From: an uncultured Methanobrevibacter sp.
GTDB taxonomy: Archaea > Methanobacteriota > Methanobacteria > Methanobacteriales > Methanobacteriaceae
Direction of reading: 5' to 3'
Assembly (NCBI RefSeq): GCF_902764455.1
Contig: NZ_CACWVY010000036.1
Coordinates: forward strand, 1-62,904
Length of the DNA stretch: 62,904 nucleotides
Below are positions 1 through 10,920 of the stretch, piece after piece. The translations under genes and the position numbers were made by a program. The notes below the pieces were generated by a model. The model worked only from the letters and a program-made list of their open reading frames with translations. It was not told the origin of the DNA and made no database searches. Within the stretch, counting starts at the first letter, position 1. The number at the start of each line of letters is the position of its first letter.

Positions 1-884
1 TGTGATATCAGCAGTGTAGTTTCCGACATTAAGCATATCTTCAAGAACAACCTTGCCGTTATCGATAACCATGTATACTGTGTAGTTTTCAGCACCGCTC
101 ACATCAAATCTGACAAATCCGGTAGCATTAGGATTAACATTAACAGTTATTGTCACGTTATTGTCAATGACATTGACATCTGCGTCGACTGTTGTGTTTT
201 CAAGGAAAATTTCATTAACAACAAAGGAAATGTCAGTAGTGTTGGAGTTGAATTCATCATCTCCTAGATATGTTGCTGTTACTGTGTATTCGCCAGGAAG
301 CATGACTGTATCCCATACAGCAACGCCGTCATTAACGTTTACAGCCACTACCTTATTATCCAATGTAAATTCAACAAATCCAGTTGCATTTTCGTTGACC
401 TCAACAGTAATGGTCACATTATAACCTGTTACACTAGCATCAGCATCAATTGTTGTGTTCTGCTTGACATATTCTCTAACTTCAAATTCAGCTGAAGTAG
501 CATTAGGATTGAACTTATCGTTACCCATATAGGTTACTGCTACAGTATAAATTCTAGCAGGTAAATTGACATTGTAAACTGCCTGACCATTGTTAACTGC
601 AAGGTATACTGATTGTCCGTCAATATTAAACTCAATAAGGCCGGTAGCCATTTTACTGACAGTGGCAGTTATTGTCACATTGTTTTCAACAGTAGTTACA
701 TTAACATCAATTGGAGTATTTTTCAGTTCACTGGAGGTTTTAAACACTGTAAATGAAACTGTTGTAGATGCATTATTGAAATTATCATCACCAAGATAGT
801 TTACATTAGCAGAGTATGTTGCAGGCAAGAAATCATAAGTGAAAGATGCTTTTCCGTCTTCAACCGGAAGCATAACTGTCGCCT
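1..884 (-). pseudogene. Adhesin-like protein, C-terminal fragment (runs off the window)
   Basis: On the minus strand this stretch is open to the window edge and translates into the same Ig-like repeats as the larger fragments upstream, with motifs such as YLGDDEFNSN, ENATGFVEF and NNVTITVNVNPNATG. It is therefore the downstream part of the giant adhesin that starts at 9085. It is out of frame with the preceding fragment because about 5 nt are missing near 880: the spacing of equivalent repeat landmarks is 1057 nt here (191 to 1248) against 1062 nt in the intact copy. The true C-terminus, probably a wall or membrane anchor, lies outside the window. Confidence 0.75.
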
Positions 885-3800
885 AAAATTTCAATAGTGA
901 CAAAACCTGTAGCATTCTCATCAATGCCCACATCTATTGTTACAGTGGCTTGATCAATAGTAGGAACTGCACTTATAGGTGTGTCCTTTTTGACGTGTCC
1001 GCTAATCTCAAAGCTTACTGTTGTAGCGTTAGGGTTGAAGTTTTCATCACCCATATATGTGATATCCGCTGTGTATTCTCCGACAATAAGTACATCTTCA
1101 AGAACAACCTTGCCATCATCAATAGATAGGTATACTGTGTAGTTTTCAGCACCGCTCACATCAAATCTGACAAAGCCGGTAGCATTAGGATTAACATTAA
1201 CAGTTATTGTCACGTTATTGTCAATGACATTGACATCTGCGTCGACTGTTGTGTTTTCAAGGAAAATTTCTTTAACAATAACGGAAATGTCTTGTTACTG
1301 TGTATTCGCCAGGATTCATGAATGTTTCCCATACGGCAACACCGTCAACAGCCCTTATAACTACAACCTTGCCATCCAATGCAAATTCTACAAATCCGGT
1401 TGCATTTTCATTGATTTTAGCACTAATGGTTACATCATAACCTGCTACGCTAACATCGGATTCTATTGTTGTGTTCTGTTTGATGTGATCTGTAACTTCA
1501 AATTCAGCTGAAGTGGCATTTGGATTGAATTTTTCATCACCCATGTATGTAATGACTACTGTATATGTGTTTGCAGGTAAATTAAGATTATATACTACCT
1601 GACCGTTGTTTACAGCAAGGTATACTACCTGACCTGCAATATTAAACTCAATAAGGCCTGTTGCCATTTGATTAACTGTAGCAGTTATTGTCACATCGTT
1701 TTCCACAGTGGTTACATTAACATCAATATTGGTGTTTTTAAGCTCATCAGATGTTTCAAATACGCTGAATGAAGCTGTTGTGGATGCATTATTGAAGTTT
1801 TCATCTCCTAAATATTTTACATTGGCTGAGTATATTCCTGGGAAGAAATCATAGGTGAAAACAGCTTTTCCGTCTTCAACAGGAAGCATGAATGTCTGAC
1901 CTAAAATGTCAATAGTGACATAACCTGTAGCGTTCTCATCAACTCCTACATCAATAGTTACTGTAGACTTATTGACATTAGTGACTGCACTTATTGGTGT
2001 GTCCTTTTTAACGTGTTCTAAAACTTCGAAGCTTATGCTTGTGCTGTTAGGGTTGTAGTTTTCATCTCCGAGATATGTAATGTCAGCTAAGTATTCACCG
2101 ACAGTCAATACGTCTTCAAGAACAACCTTACCCTCATCAATTGCCATGTATACAGTATAGTTTTCAGCACCTGTGACCTCAAACATGATTAATCCGGTAG
2201 CATTAGGATCAACATTAACAGTTATTGTCACGTTATTGCCGACAATATCCGCAATAGCATCGATTGTTGTGTTTTCAAGAAGCATTTCTTCAACAACAAA
2301 TGAAATGTCTGTAGCATTGGAGTTGAATTCATCATCTCCAAGATATGTTGCTGTTACTGTGTATTCGCCAGGACTCATGAATGTTTCCCATACAGCAACG
2401 CCGTCAACAACTTTTACAGCCACTACCTTATTATCCAATGCAAATTGAACAAATCCTGTTGCATTTTCGTTAACTTCGACAGTAATGGCCACATTATAAC
2501 CAGTTACTGCAGCATCGCCTTCAATTGTTGTATTCTGTTTTATATGGTCTAAAACTTCAAATTCAGCTGAAGTGGCATTAGGATTGTACTTGTCATCACC
2601 CAGATAGGTAACTACCACTGTATATGTGTTTGCAGGTAAAATAAGATTGGATATTGTTGCCTGACCGTTGTTAACAGCAAGATATACTGCCTGTCCTGCA
2701 ATATTAAATTCAATAAGGCCGGTAGCCAATTTATCGACTGTTGCTGTAATTGTCACGTTGTTTTCAACAGTAGTTACATTAACATCAATAGTTGTATTTC
2801 TCAATTTAGGAGATATTTCAGATACGGTAAATGAAGTGTTTGCAGATGCTTCATTGAAGTTATCGTCTCCTAAATATTTTACATTGGCTGAGTATGTTCC
2901 AGGCAAGAAATCATATGTGAAAACAGCTTTTCCGTCTTCAACAGGAATCATAACAGTTCTGCCTGAAATCTCAATGGTCACATAACCTGTAGCGTTCTCA
3001 TCTACACCTACATTGATTGTTACTTCTGTTTCATTAACATCAGGCTCAACGGTTATCGGTGTGTCCTTTTTGATGTGTCCTAAAATTTCAAAGCTTACTG
3101 AAGTAATGTTAGGGTTGAAGTTTTCATCACCCATGTATGTGATATCAGCAGTGTAGTTTCCGACAGACAATACGTCTTCAAGAACAACTTTTCCATCTGA
3201 AAGAACCATGTATAAAACGTAGTTTTCAGGACCGCTGACATTAAATTTGACAAATCCTGTTGCACGTTCATTTACATTTACTGTTATGGTCACGTTATTG
3301 TCAATAATACTGACGATTGCATCGATTGGAGTGTTTTCAAGAAGCATTTCTTCAACAACAAATGAAACGTCTGTAGCATTGGAGTTGAACTCGTCATCTC
3401 CAAGATATGTTGCTGTTACTGTGTATTCGCCAGGACTCATGAATGTTTCCCATACTGCAACACCGTCAACAACTTTTACGGCCACAACAGTGTTATTCAA
3501 TGCAAATTCAATAAATCCTGTTGCATTTTCATTGACTTCGGCGGTAACGGTTACATCATAACCTGCTACACTAGCATTGGCGTCAATTGTAGTGTTCTGC
3601 TTGATGTGGTCTGAAACCTCAAAATCAGCAGAAGTGGAATTAGGATTGAACTTGTCATCACCCATATATGTAACTACTACAGTGTATGCACCTGCAGGTA
3701 AATTGACATCATAAACCGCTTGACCGTTGTTAACAGGAAGATATACGGCTTGACCTTCAATATTAAATTCAATAAGGCCGGTAGCCAATTTATTAACTGT

Positions 3801-4390
3801 TGCTGTAATTGTCACATTATTGTCTACGGTAGTTACATTAACCTCAATTGTAGTATTTTTCATTTCAGGGGATGTTTCAAGTACTGTAAATGAAGTGGTT
3901 GTGGATGCTTCATTGAAGTTGTCATCACCTAAATATTTTACAATTGCGGAGTATGTTGCAGGGAAGAAATCATAAGTGAAAACCGCTTTTCCTTTTGAAA
4001 CAGGAACAAGGAATGTTTGACCCACTACATCAATAGTGACATTGCCTGTAGCAGCTTCGTCGACAGTTGTAACTATTGTAACTGTAGTGCCGTTTACGCT
4101 TGGATTTGCTTCAATTTCTGTATCATTTTTGACGTGTTCGAGAATTTCAAAGCTTACTGATGTGCTTTTGCTGTTATAGTTATCGTCTCCGAGATATGTT
4201 GCAGGTACGGTGTATTTTCCAGGAAGTTGTCTTGTTTTAAGTACTGCTTCACCATCGGAAACTTTTACATATAGCTTGTTGTTATCCAGTGTGAACTCTA
4301 CATATCCTGTTGCATCATCATCAACTTCAACTGTAATGCTTACATCCTGTCCTTCTACTGAAGCGCTGGCTTTGATTGAAGGGTCTTTTT
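191..4390 (-). repeat. 1062-bp supermodule of four Ig-like domains, repeated in tandem
   Basis: The Ig-like domains follow a regular order of four types (openings KNTTIDVNVTT, KQNTTIDANAS, LENTTIDA and KKDTPI) that then starts again. The landmark encoding LENTxxDA falls at about 191, 1248, 2266 and 3328. The 2266-3328 interval is exactly 1062 nt (354 codons); the other two are shortened to 1018 and 1057 nt by the deletions near 1290 and 880. The array probably arose by unequal recombination of the whole four-domain block. Confidence 0.75.
860..1292 (-). pseudogene. Adhesin-like protein, short internal fragment
   Basis: This frame carries about one and a half Ig-like repeats (NPNATGFVRFDVSGAENY, YMGDENFNPNATTVSFEI, ENATGFVTIEILG) and ends at a premature stop near 860, just after ILG, where sister repeats continue with residues like QTFMLPVEDGK. 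The coding frame extends upstream to about 1290, where it should join the 1272-5711 fragment but is out of register after a 44-nt loss. It is not an independent gene: it has no start context and no ribosome binding site. Confidence 0.75.
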
Positions 4391-5711
4391 TGACGTGTTC
4401 TGCTACTGTGAATCTTACAGATGTGGAATTCGGGTTGAATCTGGTGTCACCAAGATAGGTTACATATACATTATAATTGCCTGCAGTGAGATTTGTATTA
4501 TAGACTGCACGGCCATTGTTTACTGGAGCGTAAAATGCTTTGCCTGCAACATTGAATTCGATGATTCCGCTTGCAAGAGGGCTTACAGTAGCAGTAATGG
4601 TTACATCATTATCATTCACATTAACATCCGCATTAATTGGTGTGTTTTTCTTTTCACTGCTTCCGCTATCCACAACAGTGAATGAAACATCAGTAGATGC
4701 TGTATTGAATTTATCATCACCCATGTAAACTACATTGGCATCATAGGTTGCAGGTGGGAACTCATTGGAGAAGCTAGCAGTTCCGCTTACTACCGGAACG
4801 AGGTAATACTGGCCTAAAACAGCAATAGTGACATAACCTGTTGGAGTAGCAGACTTAAGGTCGGATTCCAATTTTATATTAATAGTAACTGTCCTGTTGT
4901 TAACACTAGGACGGGCAGTGATTTCAACATCTGCTTTAGTAGGTTCTTCAACAGTGAATTCAGCCATAGTGCTTGAAGGATTGTAGTTTTCATCACCGCC
5001 ATATTCTACTCCTGCATCATATTTGCCAGGTTCGAAAGTGGAATAGAAAACTCCCATACCATTATTCAAGTCAACTAAATATTTAACTCCCTTGATTTCA
5101 AGTGTTACTGTACCAGTAATCGGAGATGAACCAGAAGAGCCTCCACTGGAGCCTGAACCACTGGAGTCGCCGGAACTTGAACCTCCTGATATAAGGCCTG
5201 AAACAATGTCTACAGCAGTAGTTGCAGCCATAGAACCTGCAGCACCACCATAATAACCGCCAGCAAGACCAGCAATACCTTTAATAATACCAGTCAAATC
5301 ATCATCACCGGAACCACCACTGGAACCACCACCCATAAAGGAACCAATGATTCCACCAATAGAATCAGTTATCCAGTCAGATCCACCGGATTCATCGCCT
5401 CCGATAATTCCTGAAATAACACCTGCCAAAGCACTATAATCAACACCTCCGGATTCACCAGATTCTCCAGATTCTCCAGTCACTTTAATAAGTCCATAAA
5501 TATAATTGGTAATATCTGATGTATCTTCAGCAGTAACGACAATCATCATGGAAACGTCTTTGCCGTCAACCATAGGGACTGCAATAATTTTTGTGTCGAG
5601 TTTTGATGGTTCTTCTACTTTAAATGTGGTTATTGTGCTTGAACCTCGTCTCCGGGGTATGCGATATTTGCTGCATATTCGCCAGGTTCGAATGTGGAAT
5701 AGAAAACACAC
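1272..5711 (-). pseudogene. Adhesin-like protein, large central fragment of Ig-like repeats
   Basis: This is the middle of a secreted surface protein. It opens with a Ser/Gly-rich block (VDYSALAGVISGIIGG, GIAGLAGGYYGG) and continues as a chain of about a dozen Ig-like domains of roughly 88 residues, each with a Y-L/M-GD-D/E-x-FNPNST turn, resembling bacterial Ig-like group 3 repeats. Domains come in sets of four with a 354-residue period. Residues before SSTITTF (about 5645) are out of frame, so the nominal start is not real; this fragment should continue the protein begun at 9085. It ends at a frameshift near 1290 after GEYTVT. Role inferred: cell-surface adhesion. Confidence 0.8.
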
Positions 5712-6250
5712 TTGCCGTTTTGTAAATCAACTAGATATTTTACTCCTTTGATTTCAACTGTTACTGCACCGGTGGCATCAGTTGAACCTGAAGTGCCGGA
5801 TTCTCCACTGGATCCGCCGGAACTTGAACCTCCTGATATGAGGCCTGAAATAATGTCTACGGCGGTTGTTGCTGCCATGGAACCTGTGGCGCCGCCATAA
5901 TAACCGCCAGCAAGGCCTGCAATACCTTTAATAATGCCAGTTAAATCATCATCGCCTGAATCGCCGCCGGAACTGCCGCCCATAAATGAACCAATGATTC
6001 CTCCAATTGCATCAGTCATCCAGTCAGATTCGCCGGATTCGCCGCCTCCGATAATTCCTGAAATAACGCCTGCCAAAGCGCTATAGTCAACACTTCCGGA
6101 TTCTCCGGATTCTTCAGAACCGCTAGTTATTTTAATGAGGCTATAAAGGTAATTGGTAATATCTGATGTATCTCCGTCTGTAACGACAATCATTATGGAA
6201 ACGTCTTTGCCGTCAACCATAGGAACAGCAATAATTTTAGTGTCGAGTTT
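5086..6250 (-). repeat. Tandem duplication of a Ser/Gly-rich block in the adhesin
   Basis: Two copies of a roughly 219-codon block lie head to tail. Both encode SKLDTKIIAVPMVDGKDVS, then VDYSALAGVISGIIGG, then DDDLTGIIKGIAGLAGGYYG, and end with KGVKYLVDLxNG and YSTFEPG. Equivalent points are 647 nt apart (5563 and 6210) where 657 would keep the frame, matching the roughly 10-nt loss at 5640. The hydrophobic Gly-rich stretches are unusual inside an otherwise beta-structured surface protein. Confidence 0.75.
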
Positions 6251-9085
6251 GGAATTCTCTTTAACTGTGAATGATTTGGATGTTGAGTTAGGATTGAATA
6301 CGGAATCTCCGGAGTAATATACGTCAACATCATAATCTCCAAATGGTAAATATAATTCATAAACAGCTTTTCCTTTAGTAACAGGCACATTAACAAGTTT
6401 ATCTCCAATGACAAACTCAATAAATCCAGTAGCAGATGGGTCAACAGTAGCGGTAATGCGCACATCATTGACTACCTCACCAAAAGTAACATCAGCAGAT
6501 ATGTTTGTATTTGTCCTGATAACTGTTATTGTAGCGTTTTTTGTTACTGGGTTATAGCCGAAAACAGGTATTGTTGTGACTGTTAAAGTATGATTGCCAC
6601 CATCCAAACCTGAAATCGGAATGGTGAAATTATTGACAACATTGACCTCCTTTCCGTCAATCATTGCGGTTATTCCGGTTGCATTTTTGGTCTTTACAGT
6701 TAGATTATATGTCTCTCCACGTCTTAAAACCAGATCCTCAAGTGTTAATTCTGAATAAGCATCAGTGATGGTAACAGTTCCATATTGGACATCTAAATAG
6801 TAAAATTCATCACATATTGCACTTATCGGATAAACTCCATAGTTATCAAATGTATATTCTGCCCACCATGTACCGTTAGCACCATAATTAGCATCGATGA
6901 CAGAGCCGTCTGGTAAAACAAACTGTAAATGACGGTTCACAACTTCATTATATATATTGGAATTTGCAGTGAGGTTTACAGTCATATTGTTAGTTGTAAG
7001 GGAGTTTACATTTACATAGATCTTCATATTTGGAAATATATAGTCGGCTGATGTATAATAGGTATCTTCGTCATGGCGAATACTAATGTAAAAGTTGCTA
7101 TTAAGATTTTGATTCAAAATAATCTTTCCTTCATTATTTGTGACGAAAACATCATTAAAAACAACACCACTATTATCAACAAATCCAACAGTTATATTTT
7201 GACCTGCTTCCCTAGTGGATCTGGATGGCTTTACAGGGTTAGGACCTGTGGTTGAAATACCATTTGAGCTCCAATAAATCACATTGGTAAAAATGATGTC
7301 AATATCATTATCAGAATAGATCGCATTTATAAGGTTGTTCTGGCCTGAGAAAATAATTTCAATTTTGTTATCATTCAGTGTCACTTGTAAAGGATTATAA
7401 GTATCTACGTCTGCCCTATTGTCTAAGAAAATAGAATTGGAAATAGTATTATTTGTTTTAGAATTACTGTTGGAGAAATAAATTGCAGAACCGGCTGTCG
7501 CATTATTGCCTGAGAAACTAGAAGATGTCACACTACCTGAATCCATGTAGACAGCACCACCGTTTCCCTTGGTCACGATATTATTATTGAATTCACAACC
7601 AACTACATTTCCGTAATCTTCAAAATTAATTGCACCTCCATCATACAATGCTCGGTTATTATAAAACTTACAATCTTTCACATTTAAATTCTTTTCAGCG
7701 TAAAGCGCACCACCATATATTGCATAGTTATTAGTGAAAATACAATCTGAAAAAGCACCCTCATTCTTAAAATAAACTGCACCGCCCATAATAGCGGTGT
7801 TATTGGTAAAATTACAATTTCTGACATTGCCTGAATATAAATTAACTGCACCACCATCTTCAGCAGTGTTATTATTAAAATTACAATTTATAATCTCACC
7901 ATTATATTCATAGGAAACTGCACCACCATATACTGCAGAATTATCTGAAAAATTACAATTTCTGACATTACCCATTTCTGACTTGAGAGCACCTCCATTA
8001 CGCCCTGCATGGTTATTATTGAAATTACAATTTGTCACATCACCACTATACGTGAAGTAAACTGCACCACCATCATTAGAAGCAGAGTTATTATTAAAAT
8101 TACAATTTATCACTTCACCACTTCTACCTGAGAAGTAAACTGCACTACCATCCTCAGAAACATAGTTGTTAGTAAAATTACACTTTGTCACAATACCTGA
8201 ATATATGTTGACAGCACCGCCCCAATTAATATCGCCAGTTGCTTTGTTATTAACAAAATTACAATTTGTCACAATACCATACCTTACATAAAGTGCACCA
8301 CCATCAGCAAACGCAGAGTTACCTATGAAAGTACAGTCTGTAACCATATTATTATAATCTGGAGGACTAGTCGAATCACCAGGTGACGCTCCAGACTGAA
8401 AATAAACTGCACCCCCAGCATATGTATCCTTACCATCTGCGTGGTTATTAATAAAAATACAATTTGTCAGACTTCCTCTACCTTGCATAAAAACTGCACC
8501 GCCCTTAGTCGAAGAAGAGCAATTAATAAAAGTACAATCTATCAAATTAGTGGTAGCATGACTGCCTGAATAGATGGCTCCACCTCCTCCAGTACTTTTA
8601 CTGCCTATAATAGTCAGATTCTTAATTACTATAGTTTTATCATCCATTATATCAAATATGGGGAAAGATGCATGTGACACGTCAATAATCGCACCGTTAC
8701 CATCAAAAGAGTTTGTTAATCTAATTGTATCATACTTCTGACCAAGACTTGTTCTACCATCATAAATATGGTATATTTTTTTGGTTAATTTACCATTATA
8801 AGCTTCCACCATCAAATCCATATAATCACTTTCTTCACCTGCACCCATGATTTGCGAATCACTAGCACCAGTTACTATTTGTTTATCATCCGTTTGTATC
8901 AACGTATTATTATTTTCGCTTATTTGCAGATTATCCTCTATTATTCCATCATTTGAGGATAATTCCATTTCTTCCGTATCTTGACTGGCTATTGCCGTAT
9001 TATTCACATCACCTGCACTTGCAGCTGCCATTGTGAATAGGAAAATAACCAGTATCAATAGGATTATAATTTTTTTATATTTCAT
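5630..9085 (-). CDS. Adhesin-like protein, N-terminal part (beta-helix plus Ig-like domains)
   Basis: This is a secreted surface protein with a signal peptide (MKYKKIIILLILVIF, cleavage near AAASAG). Residues of about 120-560 form many short N-x-GGAVY / NCNFxNN repeats typical of a right-handed parallel beta-helix; Ig-like domains and a Ser/Gly-rich block follow. I place the start at 9085, not at an upstream ATG (9109), because AAGGTG sits 8 nt before the 9085 ATG and the signal peptide begins there. The frame ends at 5630 (YPGDEVQAQ) because about 10 nt are missing compared with the sister copy of the same block (YGGDENYNPSST); the next frame then resumes at SSTITTF. It is probably one gene of more than 9 kb with the fragments downstream. 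Such proteins are abundant in Methanobrevibacter; the ligand is unknown. Confidence 0.8.
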   Translation of the reverse strand: MKYKKIIILLILVIFLFTMAAASAGDVNNTAIASQDTEEMELSSNDGIIEDNLQISENNNTLIQTDDKQIVTGASDSQIMGAGEESDYMDLMVEAYNGKLTKKIYHIYDGRTSLGQKYDTIRLTNSFDGNGAIIDVSHASFPIFDIMDDKTIVIKNLTIIGSKSTGGGGAIYSGSHATTNLIDCTFINCSSSTKGGAVFMQGRGSLTNCIFINNHADGKDTYAGGAVYFQSGASPGDSTSPPDYNNMVTDCTFIGNSAFADGGALYVRYGIVTNCNFVNNKATGDINWGGAVNIYSGIVTKCNFTNNYVSEDGSAVYFSGRSGEVINCNFNNNSASNDGGAVYFTYSGDVTNCNFNNNHAGRNGGALKSEMGNVRNCNFSDNSAVYGGAVSYEYNGEIINCNFNNNTAEDGGAVNLYSGNVRNCNFTNNTAIMGGAVYFKNEGAFSDCIFTNNYAIYGGALYAEKNLNVKDCKFYNNRALYDGGAINFEDYGNVVGCEFNNNIVTKGNGGAVYMDSGSVTSSSFSGNNATAGSAIYFSNSNSKTNNTISNSIFLDNRADVDTYNPLQVTLNDNKIEIIFSGQNNLINAIYSDNDIDIIFTNVIYWSSNGISTTGPNPVKPSRSTREAGQNITVGFVDNSGVVFNDVFVTNNEGKIILNQNLNSNFYISIRHDEDTYYTSADYIFPNMKIYVNVNSLTTNNMTVNLTANSNIYNEVVNRHLQFVLPDGSVIDANYGANGTWWAEYTFDNYGVYPISAICDEFYYLDVQYGTVTITDAYSELTLEDLVLRRGETYNLTVKTKNATGITAMIDGKEVNVVNNFTIPISGLDGGNHTLTVTTIPVFGYNPVTKNATITVIRTNTNISADVTFGEVVNDVRITATVDPSATGFIEFVIGDKLVNVPVTKGKAVYELYLPFGDYDVDVYYSGDSVFNPNSTSKSFTVKENSKLDTKIIAVPMVDGKDVSIMIVVTDGDTSDITNYLYSLIKITSGSEESGESGSVDYSALAGVISGIIGGGESGESDWMTDAIGGIIGSFMGGSSGGDSGDDDLTGIIKGIAGLAGGYYGGATGSMAATTAVDIISGLISGGSSSGGSSGESGTSGSTDATGAVTVEIKGVKYLVDLQNGKCVFYSTFEPGEYAANIAYPGDEVQAQ

Positions 9086-9336
9086 TTTCTCGACACCTTG
9101 AATATACATTCAATTTAAATAGTTTAGATTTAACAGAAAATATTAAAAATCACTATTTTTGCTAAAAACATTTAATACAATAAAGATTATATTAATAAAT
9201 ATATAAATAAATTTTGTAAAAAATAATTTACATTCTTCTATATTTTGAATTAAAATTAGAATATATATTTAATATTATCATTGCATACTATGGCTATTAA
9301 TCATTATAGTTAGTTACCAAACTTTTTCTATAGGTT

Positions 9337-9890
9337 TCAAACCATGTCATATACTTTTGTATCTAAAATCGACTCAAAGTAAGTATTTATAGTTAATTCT
9401 TGTAAAAATTCTTTGGATTCTAAATAATAATGTTTTATTTCTCTTTTCATTTGTCTCCAATTTTGTTTGATTGGATTTAAATGGGGAGAGTATGGTGGGA
9501 GGTTTTTTAATACGATATTGGGATTTAAAGCTGTTTTTTTATGAATGCGGATTTGTGGATGTTATAATCATCAAGAATTAAACATATTCTTTGTTCGGTT
9601 TGCTTTTTTGTAATTATATTTTCTTTTCTAAAAGATTTAATGTAATTTTTCTTCTTTTCTTTACATTGTTGATTGATTATCTATTGCAGTGTTTTTCCAA
9701 TTATTTAAGCAATAGTGGAGGTTGTATTGTCCTTATATTTTTCAAGTGTTTTTAAAATTTTTTTAGTGAAAACTTCTTTTTTGTGTTAGTTTGGCTAACT
9801 TGAAGGTTTACAATTCCTTTGCTGTTGCTTTTTGAGGTAATTGTTTTTTTGACAAAAATTAAATATTGAAATTATGAAGGGTTCAAAGCG
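9337..9890 (-). pseudogene. Decayed IS630-family transposase remnant
   Basis: The minus strand encodes, with frameshifts, LILDDYNIHKSAFIKK followed after a 1-nt shift by LNPNIVLKNLPPYSPHLNPI and QNWRQMKREIKHYYLESKEF, ending at a TGA at 9337. This is the C-terminal signature of IS630/Tc1-type DDE transposases, in which LxxDNxxxH and LPPYSPxLNPIE carry the second Asp and the final Glu. The catalytic Glu is replaced by Lys (NPIK). Upstream to about 9890 only scattered coding-like pieces with stops remain. I did not identify terminal inverted repeats. The rest of the 9086-9997 gap is AT-rich and holds no gene that I can see. Confidence 0.7.
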
Positions 9891-9997
9891 ATGCCTTCAC
9901 TCATGTCTAAAATAGGAAAAATATCTTTTCAGCATGATTGGTGAGCTTTGATTAATAGCAGGTGTGGTGTTAAATATAATGCTATTAATTTTCGTAT

Positions 9998-10864
9998 TTA
10001 CATTAATTTTTCTGTTTTTTCGCCAAACCAGCCTTTTCTGGTTCCGACATAATATAAGCCTAATGCTGAAATTGTAGTAACAATCATTGTTGAAGCAAAA
10101 TCGAAAGGGCTGATTACGGATGAACTTATTTCAAATCCTATAGCTACAAAATAGGCACTGGTTAGATTATTCACACTGTGGAGTGCAGAACCAACTTCCA
10201 AACCATTGCTGCGCCAGGTCAAAAGTCCTAAAATCATTCCCTGTACGAATACTCCGAGTACTCCCAAAATACTATAAGGGTGCATTGATGCAAAAACTAT
10301 GGATTGGAGAATTATTGCCAGGAGGGGTATTTTAAACCATGATCCGAAGGTTTGCATAATTAAACCCCGGATAAAGTATTCTTCTGCAATACATTGTAAA
10401 GGTATAATAATTAAGCATATTAAAAAGAATGCCAGTGTTAGTGTATTTGGGCCAACAGGACCACGAATTAGGGAAGTTACAGTTTCATAGATTAAATACA
10501 CAACTAATGGAATGCTTAATGATTTAAAAAATAGTTTCCAATCCCATCCTCCTCGTGATGATGAATAGGAGGAAAATGGTCTGTCTCGAACAATTTTGGA
10601 AGCAATATAAAGTGAGGGAAGAAATATTACCACGGATAAATAACTGATGTAGCTTCCAACTTCAGAATTCAAAGACTCGTATCCTTGTGTTAATTGGATA
10701 ACTGCATCCAGTCCGTAGGTCATCCCAAAAATTACAAATATTAAAACTTGCAGTATTATGTATACAATTGCTCCGGTTATGAAAACAAGTATGGGTTTAT
10801 ACCATTTGTATGTTTCAAAAGTTCTGGGGAATGTTATATATTCCGGAAAGTCATCTTCGCTCAT
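9998..10864 (-). CDS. CPBP family intramembrane metalloprotease
   Basis: This is a 288-residue membrane protein with about seven or eight hydrophobic segments. The CPBP/ABI (Rce1-like) signature is present: the EEYFIRG motif (EExxxR) near residue 155, then HPYSILGVLG and LHSVNN, which supply the conserved metal-binding Glu and His residues. Family members cleave substrates inside the membrane; archaeal substrates are mostly unknown. It is divergent from the MFS gene with only 56 bp between starts, so the two promoters overlap. The next gene downstream is the dead transposase. Confidence 0.85.
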   Translation of the reverse strand: MSEDDFPEYITFPRTFETYKWYKPILVFITGAIVYIILQVLIFVIFGMTYGLDAVIQLTQGYESLNSEVGSYISYLSVVIFLPSLYIASKIVRDRPFSSYSSSRGGWDWKLFFKSLSIPLVVYLIYETVTSLIRGPVGPNTLTLAFFLICLIIIPLQCIAEEYFIRGLIMQTFGSWFKIPLLAIILQSIVFASMHPYSILGVLGVFVQGMILGLLTWRSNGLEVGSALHSVNNLTSAYFVAIGFEISSSVISPFDFASTMIVTTISALGLYYVGTRKGWFGEKTEKLM

Positions 10865-10920
10865 GATTATAATATTATTTTAAAAATATATAAATTTCAT
10901 ATTCAAATATATATTAATTG

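Noticed and set aside
161-4728. Series of plus-strand open frames across the adhesin region
   Set aside because: They are antisense shadows of the minus-strand Ig-like repeats, with repeating Val/Thr/Ser-rich translations and no ribosome binding sites.
1-5000. CRISPR-like regular repetition
   Set aside because: The repeats are long (about 265 and 1062 bp), variable and protein-coding; there are no short identical repeats with unique spacers.
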